From the NCBI GenBank assembly GCA_947492235.1, contig CANLLZ010000001.1, positions 1,178,001 to 1,242,000 of the forward strand: DNA of 64,000 nucleotides, in the 5' to 3' direction. Source of the stretch: an uncultured Altererythrobacter sp. Its GTDB lineage: Bacteria > Pseudomonadota > Alphaproteobacteria > Sphingomonadales > Sphingomonadaceae. The notes beneath the pieces were generated by a model. That model ran no database searches. It saw nothing but the letters and a program-made list of their open reading frames with translations, and was not told the DNA's origin. Made by a program: the position numbers and the translations under genes. Below, one piece after another: positions 62,908 through 64,000 of this stretch. Every line of letters starts with the position of its first letter. Within the stretch, counting starts at the first letter, position 1.

Positions 62908-63695
62908 GTCGCCTTCACCTTGCCTTCGGCTGCGGAAGCTCCAAACTCGCCGGTACGCTCGATACGGCACCCGCCAAAACCGGCCTGATGATCGTGAGCG
63001 GGGGGAATGAGCTGCGCTCCGGTGCGTTCTCGGGCCAAGCCCATATGGCCGCGCGGATGGCCAAGGCTGGCTTTCCCGTCTTCCGGTTCGACCGGCGCGG
63101 CATCGGCGACAGCGAAGGCGACAATCGCGGGTTCCAGAAGAGCAAGAAGGATATCGCAGCCGCGCTAGAGGCGTTCCGCGCTATAACGCCAACGATGGAG
63201 AAGGTGGTCGGGCTGGGCAATTGCGATGCGGCCAGCGCGCTGATGCTGGCGGGCGGTGCGGGCTGTGACGCGCTGGTCCTCTCCAACCCATGGACCATCG
63301 AACAGGCGGAAGATGCTGGCGAGGCGGTTGATCTGCCGCCCGATGCCATCCGCGCGCGCTATCTGGCCAAGCTGAAGAACCCCCGTGAATTGTGGCGGCT
63401 GGTCAGCGGCGGCGTGGATTTGCGCAAACTCGCCGGGGGCTTGCGCGGCTCTGTCGGCAAGGCGCCCCCACCCAGCGGATTGGCCGAGAGAATGCGGCAC
63501 GGCATCGCCGACTATCAGGGGCGCGTGCACATCCTGCTCGCCGGAAATGACCGCACAGCGCAGGCCTTTGCGGCATCATGGCCGAAGGATGACGACCGGG
63601 TGCACCAGTGTGACGGCGCAAGCCACGCGTTCGTCGAGGAACACGCCCGCCAATGGTTCGACGATCAGGTTCTGGCTGCGCTGCGAAAAGTCTGA
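62904..63695 (+). CDS. Exosortase A-associated alpha/beta hydrolase 1 (Cys nucleophile)
   Basis: A 263-residue alpha/beta hydrolase. RGIGDSEGDNRGFQKSKKDI is the region after strand 4, and the elbow is VVGLGNCDAASALML, with Cys107 where Ser is usual. The likely acid is Asp216 (LLAGNDRTAQ) and the base is His241 (DGASHAFVEE). A Cys nucleophile resembles dienelactone hydrolases. It could release or transfer the group carried by the acyl carrier protein. It is the last gene of the GNAT-ACP-hydrolase operon. Confidence 0.9.
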   Translation: MSRLHLAFGCGSSKLAGTLDTAPAKTGLMIVSGGNELRSGAFSGQAHMAARMAKAGFPVFRFDRRGIGDSEGDNRGFQKSKKDIAAALEAFRAITPTMEKVVGLGNCDAASALMLAGGAGCDALVLSNPWTIEQAEDAGEAVDLPPDAIRARYLAKLKNPRELWRLVSGGVDLRKLAGGLRGSVGKAPPPSGLAERMRHGIADYQGRVHILLAGNDRTAQAFAASWPKDDDRVHQCDGASHAFVEEHARQWFDDQVLAALRKV

Positions 63696-63701
63696 CGCAC
63701 C

Positions 63702-64000
63702 TTAGCGCACAAACAGGCTGGCCAGCTCCACATGGGTGCTCCAGCGGAATTGCCCGACCGGGCGCAATTCCTCGCAGCGGAAGCCTGCTTCGATCAACGC
63801 CTTGGCATCCTTAGCCCAGCTTGCCGGGTTGCAGCTGATATAGACCACCCGCTGCACATCGCTGGCCGCAATCTGGAGTACCTGCTCTCTCGCACCGGCA
63901 CGTGGCGGGTCGAGCAGGATTGCATCAAAAGCGGAGCATTCCTTCGCGTCCAGCGGATTACGGAACAGATCGCGGTGGGCGTATTCGATGGGGCGCGCTG
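63702..64000 (-). CDS. RlmD/TrmA-type RNA (uracil-5)-methyltransferase, C-terminal part
   Basis: The reading frame is open from the window end to TAA at 63702, giving ~99 residues of a C-terminus; the gene begins outside the window. AILLDPPRAGAREQVLQI contains the DPPRAG motif, and VVYISCNPASWAKDAKAL contains the catalytic Cys of the m5U RNA methyltransferase family. ELRPVGQFRWSTHVELASLF is the usual end. Whether the target is 23S rRNA or tRNA cannot be read from this part. It is convergent with the hydrolase 1 gene, 6 bp apart. Confidence 0.9.
   Translation of the reverse strand, partial: ARPIEYAHRDLFRNPLDAKECSAFDAILLDPPRAGAREQVLQIAASDVQRVVYISCNPASWAKDAKALIEAGFRCEELRPVGQFRWSTHVELASLFVR

Noticed and set aside
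1-64000. CRISPR arrays, tRNA/rRNA genes, prophage or intact insertion sequences
   Set aside because: No regularly spaced repeats, no cloverleaf-like sequence in the gaps and no transposase or integrase motifs were seen by eye. A tRNA search program would be needed to exclude a tRNA fully.

Overview
The window is a stretch of chromosome from a GC-rich alphaproteobacterium, most likely of the Sphingomonadales (Erythrobacteraceae/Sphingomonadaceae type). The evidence is a canonical nuoA-N operon followed by birA, coaX and an RNase J gene, an alphaproteobacterial RNase E with a C-terminal GWW motif, and an exosortase A (XrtA) exopolysaccharide locus of the kind common in this order. No tRNA, rRNA, CRISPR array, prophage or intact insertion sequence was seen. 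This is core genome with a specialised envelope/EPS region.

Region 1 (1-20.6 kb): the 3' part of a long coiled-coil protein gene converges on a very long minus-strand transcription unit. In transcription order this unit is nuoA-B-C-D-E-F-G-H-I-J-K-L-M-N, then birA (biotin ligase), coaX (type III pantothenate kinase), rnj (RNase J) and a DUF1467 membrane protein. Five extra small genes sit inside the nuo operon, joined to the nuo genes by stop/start overlaps: two between nuoD and nuoE, one of 47 codons between nuoE and nuoF, one between nuoF and nuoG, and one secreted protein between nuoH and nuoI. A REP-type doublet with covarying stems lies between nuoL and nuoK.

Region 2 (20.8-34 kb): metabolic and housekeeping genes. 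They are an aldehyde dehydrogenase divergent from a thiolase, an SH3-domain exported protein, a 2-hydroxyacid dehydrogenase, an Amt ammonium channel, a palindromic repeat with a GIY-YIG nuclease remnant, a nitronate-monooxygenase-like flavoprotein, a lipoprotein-type methyltransferase, prfB (RF2), a PBP1A peptidoglycan synthase and an N-acetylmuramoyl-L-alanine amidase.

Region 3 (34-44 kb): rne with a structured leader and a strong terminator, a methyltransferase, a haloalkane dehalogenase, an ATP-grasp enzyme paired with a nucleotidyltransferase, an SDR, sdhB standing alone, a hotdog protein and zapE.

Region 4 (44-63.7 kb): the XrtA-linked EPS locus. It begins with an RpfF-like (DSF synthase-type) crotonase. 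It continues with an asparagine-synthase-like amidotransferase, XrtA fused to an EpsI domain, a glycosyltransferase, a FemAB-like protein, a polysaccharide deacetylase, an AAA ATPase, an outer-membrane beta-barrel, a BY-kinase, a Wzz-type chain-length protein and a Wza-type export lipoprotein. An 'acyl' cassette follows: an AMP-forming ligase and PLP decarboxylase, divergent from a GNAT-type protein, an acyl carrier protein and two alpha/beta-hydrolase-like proteins. The window closes with the C-terminus of an RlmD/TrmA-type RNA methyltransferase.

The most interesting points are the small genes stitched into the nuo operon, the RpfF homologue next to the XrtA locus, the uncharacterised ligase/decarboxylase/ACP/hydrolase cassette (including a Cys-nucleophile hydrolase and a partner with a degenerate elbow), and the ATP-grasp/nucleotidyltransferase pair. 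Function calls rest on motifs and family recognition by eye; no database search was run.
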